A DNA stretch of 64,000 nt from Paraspadella gotoi (taxonomy: Eukaryota > Chaetognatha): assembly GCA_051294375.1 (NCBI GenBank), contig CM119270.1:4844152-4908151 (forward strand). The letters run 5' to 3'. Position numbers and translations under genes: made by a program. Below the pieces are notes generated by a model. It saw nothing but the letters and a program-made list of their open reading frames with translations, did no database searches and had not been told where the DNA came from. This document shows positions 54,991 through 64,000 of this stretch, in pieces (position 1 is the first letter of the stretch; every line of letters begins with the position of its first letter).

Positions 54991-55111
54991 GTAAAAAGGA
55001 GAAAAGAAGATACGTTGAAATTGGGGCCTTCGATCCTCAGCGAAGACGATAACGACGCTCAAGGTTGGAAGAAATCGTTATCTGAGAGACCGAGAGTGAG
55101 AGAGAGAGAGA

Positions 55112-55151
<40 letters not shown>

Positions 55152-55383
55152 ATAACAAATCATCGTTGAGAAAGAGAGAAAAAAATAAAGAAAGAAAAAA
55201 GGAGGTTGAGATATAAGACGCGATTCATTTTGAAGACAAGACGAAAATGCAAGAAAAAGAGGCAATAAAACCCATGAAGAAAAAGCTATAAAAATACGAG
55301 AAAGAATAAAAAAAAAGCGAATAAAAGAAGAGACATCGGAGACAACAACAACATTAACAACAACAACGACAAAAACAACGAGA

Positions 55384-55579
55384 GACGTCGGAGACAAAGC
55401 GGTGGACGAAATTAGAAACGAAATGGAGGAAGCAAAAACTGGAATCTGACAAGCAGAGGTTGGAGGCAGGCAAGCAGAGGGAGATTGAGGATGGAAGCAG
55501 GCAAGCAGAAGCAAGCGGAAGAAAAAGTACCCTAGAAGAGAAGCTTGTTATGTTGCACTACGAGCTGGAAGAAAACAAC
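55384..55579 (+). CDS. Candidate coiled-coil-like exon, unrecognised
   Basis: One plus-strand frame reads through charged sequence (KLESDKQRLEAGKQREIE; LEEKLVMLHYELEENN) to a strong donor AAC|GTATGT at 55580. The last part has a heptad-like Leu pattern. No clear acceptor is visible, and neighbouring purine-rich simple sequence favours chance open frames. Confidence 0.2.
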
Positions 55580-56969
55580 GTATGTAGACAATTTATTTAA
55601 AAATTAGTTAAATTCTACAAGCGAATGAATGAATGAATCAATACATACAATTTTATTCTCGAACAAAGGCCGACGACTTCGTGTCGAGGGAGAGATAAGA
55701 AAGAGAACTAAAACCCTTAAGGAGACAAAACTGCAAAATTATCAGGGAAACCATCGACTTGTTTTCCTTTTTTTCTTCTTTTTTTGCTCGTTTCGCCTTT
55801 TTATTCCAGTTTTTATCAAGGATCTAAACTCTTCTCTTTTTTTTGGTCTCGTTCCTCTTATAAATCTAGTTTTTCTTCACAACCACTTTTTCCTCAATTA
55901 TTTATCATTTTTTGCCTCGGATTTTTTTTCACTCAGTTTTGTTTTTTTTTTTTTTACCGGTCACTTTTCTTGTAAGAAAACCGAAAAGGTTTCATGTTTC
56001 TAACGAGATCTATTTAAATAATAATCGCGAAAACGCGTTTCATCGATTTCTCTTTATTAACTCCCGTCTCCAATGGAACGTTGACTTTTTTTTCGTTTTC
56101 AGGGATTTTCGGCCATTTTATCATATATACTTTGGCTTTTCCTGTATATATGAATTTTTTCTTTCTATTGATACTTCGTACTAGTGCTGCTTTACACCAT
56201 CGATTGGATATTGTGAAGGAAAAGTGAAACAACTTTTTTTTACTATTATAAAATGATGCCTAAGCAGAGGTAATATCTATCTAACCGTCAATTTAAACAT
56301 TTTCAATTATCTATCTTCTGCTTAAACGAAAAAAAAAATATAACATCAATTTGTTTTTTTGTTTTTTTTGTTTTTTTGGGTTGGTGTATACTGTATACTG
56401 TATAGACACAGAGATTAATTATATTATTAACATTGTTCAATAAAAGAGAAGAGAGAGAAATACATCGATACGACATATAAAATATCTCGACCCTCCCAAC
56501 GAAACTTCTTCGCCTCAAAGAAGGAATGGAATTCCGTAGTAAAAAGGAGACAAAAACGAAGTCGCCATTTTCTGTTTCCCTGTTTTCTTTCTTTGTTTTT
56601 TGTTTGTTTTGTTTTGTCAATGAAAGATGATGATGGTAATTTTGTTTCTTTTTTTTTTTGTTCTAATATAGTAGCGAAAATGGAGTTAAGTTTGTAAATA
56701 AATAATTCCTCCCTTAAAGAAAGACTCGGAAAAAAAAAATTTCTTTTTTTCGGAAAACAAAAAAAGGCAAAAAAAAATGGAAAACTTCGTTGGTCTTACA
56801 AAGTAGAGTTGAAACCAAAAAAAATTATTTGAACTTTATAACTAGAGTTATTGTAAAATAGGTAAGAGTAATACAATATTTTTTTTAAATATAAATGTTC
56901 ATTTGTTTTTTTTTTAATGGAATCATTGGTTGGCGACGATATATTGAAACCAGCGAATTCCTCGTCTCT

Positions 56970-63899
<6,930 letters not shown>

Positions 63900-64000
63900 T
63901 CAATCAATCGGACAGATATGCGTAGAATCAATCGTTTAAACATACGCGCAAACCGTTTAAGACTTCAAACCAACCAAATCAATCCATTCGAACCAACAAT

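Overview
The window is nuclear DNA from an animal, most likely an arthropod and possibly a crustacean. The evidence is spliced genes with short GT-AG introns, a calmodulin ending in the common invertebrate TSK form, a nuclear tRNA-Val, very abundant (GA)n/(CT)n microsatellites, tRNA-derived SINEs and a decayed Tc1-type transposase. The species cannot be fixed from the sequence. Six runs of N (7223-7247, 34046-34228, 34387-34598, 52793-53211, 54405-54505, 54703-54951) mark assembly gaps. Layout: 1-20.6 kb is repeat-dominated. A ~2.2 kb unclassified repeat unit is intact at 11519-13740 and broken into 1-1010 and 7248-9830. Between those pieces lies a degraded retroelement-like tract (about 1920-7222). 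A ~1 kb foldback element (8488-9510) interrupts one copy and is absent from the other. A 4.6 kb element with ~900 bp terminal inverted repeats (15957-20583) holds a Tc1 transposase fragment. 20.6-26.8 kb is simple sequence and minisatellite without a recognised gene. 26.8-39.8 kb (+) is a Na+/Ca2+ exchanger gene (NCX/Calx, SLC8 family): alpha-1 repeat, cytoplasmic loop with two Calx-beta domains, alpha-2 repeat and the C-terminus. Part of the loop is lost in gaps and one exon joins out of frame. A tRNA-Val(CAC) and several SINEs sit in its introns. 41.8-43.9 kb (-) is a single-pass membrane protein with one LDL-receptor class A module and a PPxY-rich tail. 45.8-50.7 kb (-) is a complete six-exon MAPK15 (ERK7/8) gene, 726 residues. 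A possible first exon of an unrecognised gene lies divergently at 51.5 kb (+). 57.0-63.9 kb (-) is the 3' part of a calmodulin gene, residues about 60-148. The genes are not an operon and need no shared job, although NCX and calmodulin both belong to calcium handling. The two most unusual signals are these. First, calmodulin has three tandem alternative last exons, each 29 nt, each with its own acceptor and stop, encoding EFVTMMTSK, EFVSMMMSK and EFVKMMMSK. Second, the exchanger gene repeatedly carries tandem arrays that begin exactly at its exon/intron junctions: 86-87 bp, 39 bp and 26 bp minisatellites that copy the exon end plus 5' splice site, two GA microsatellites growing out of GTGAGAG donors, and an ~85 bp array starting at the stop codon.
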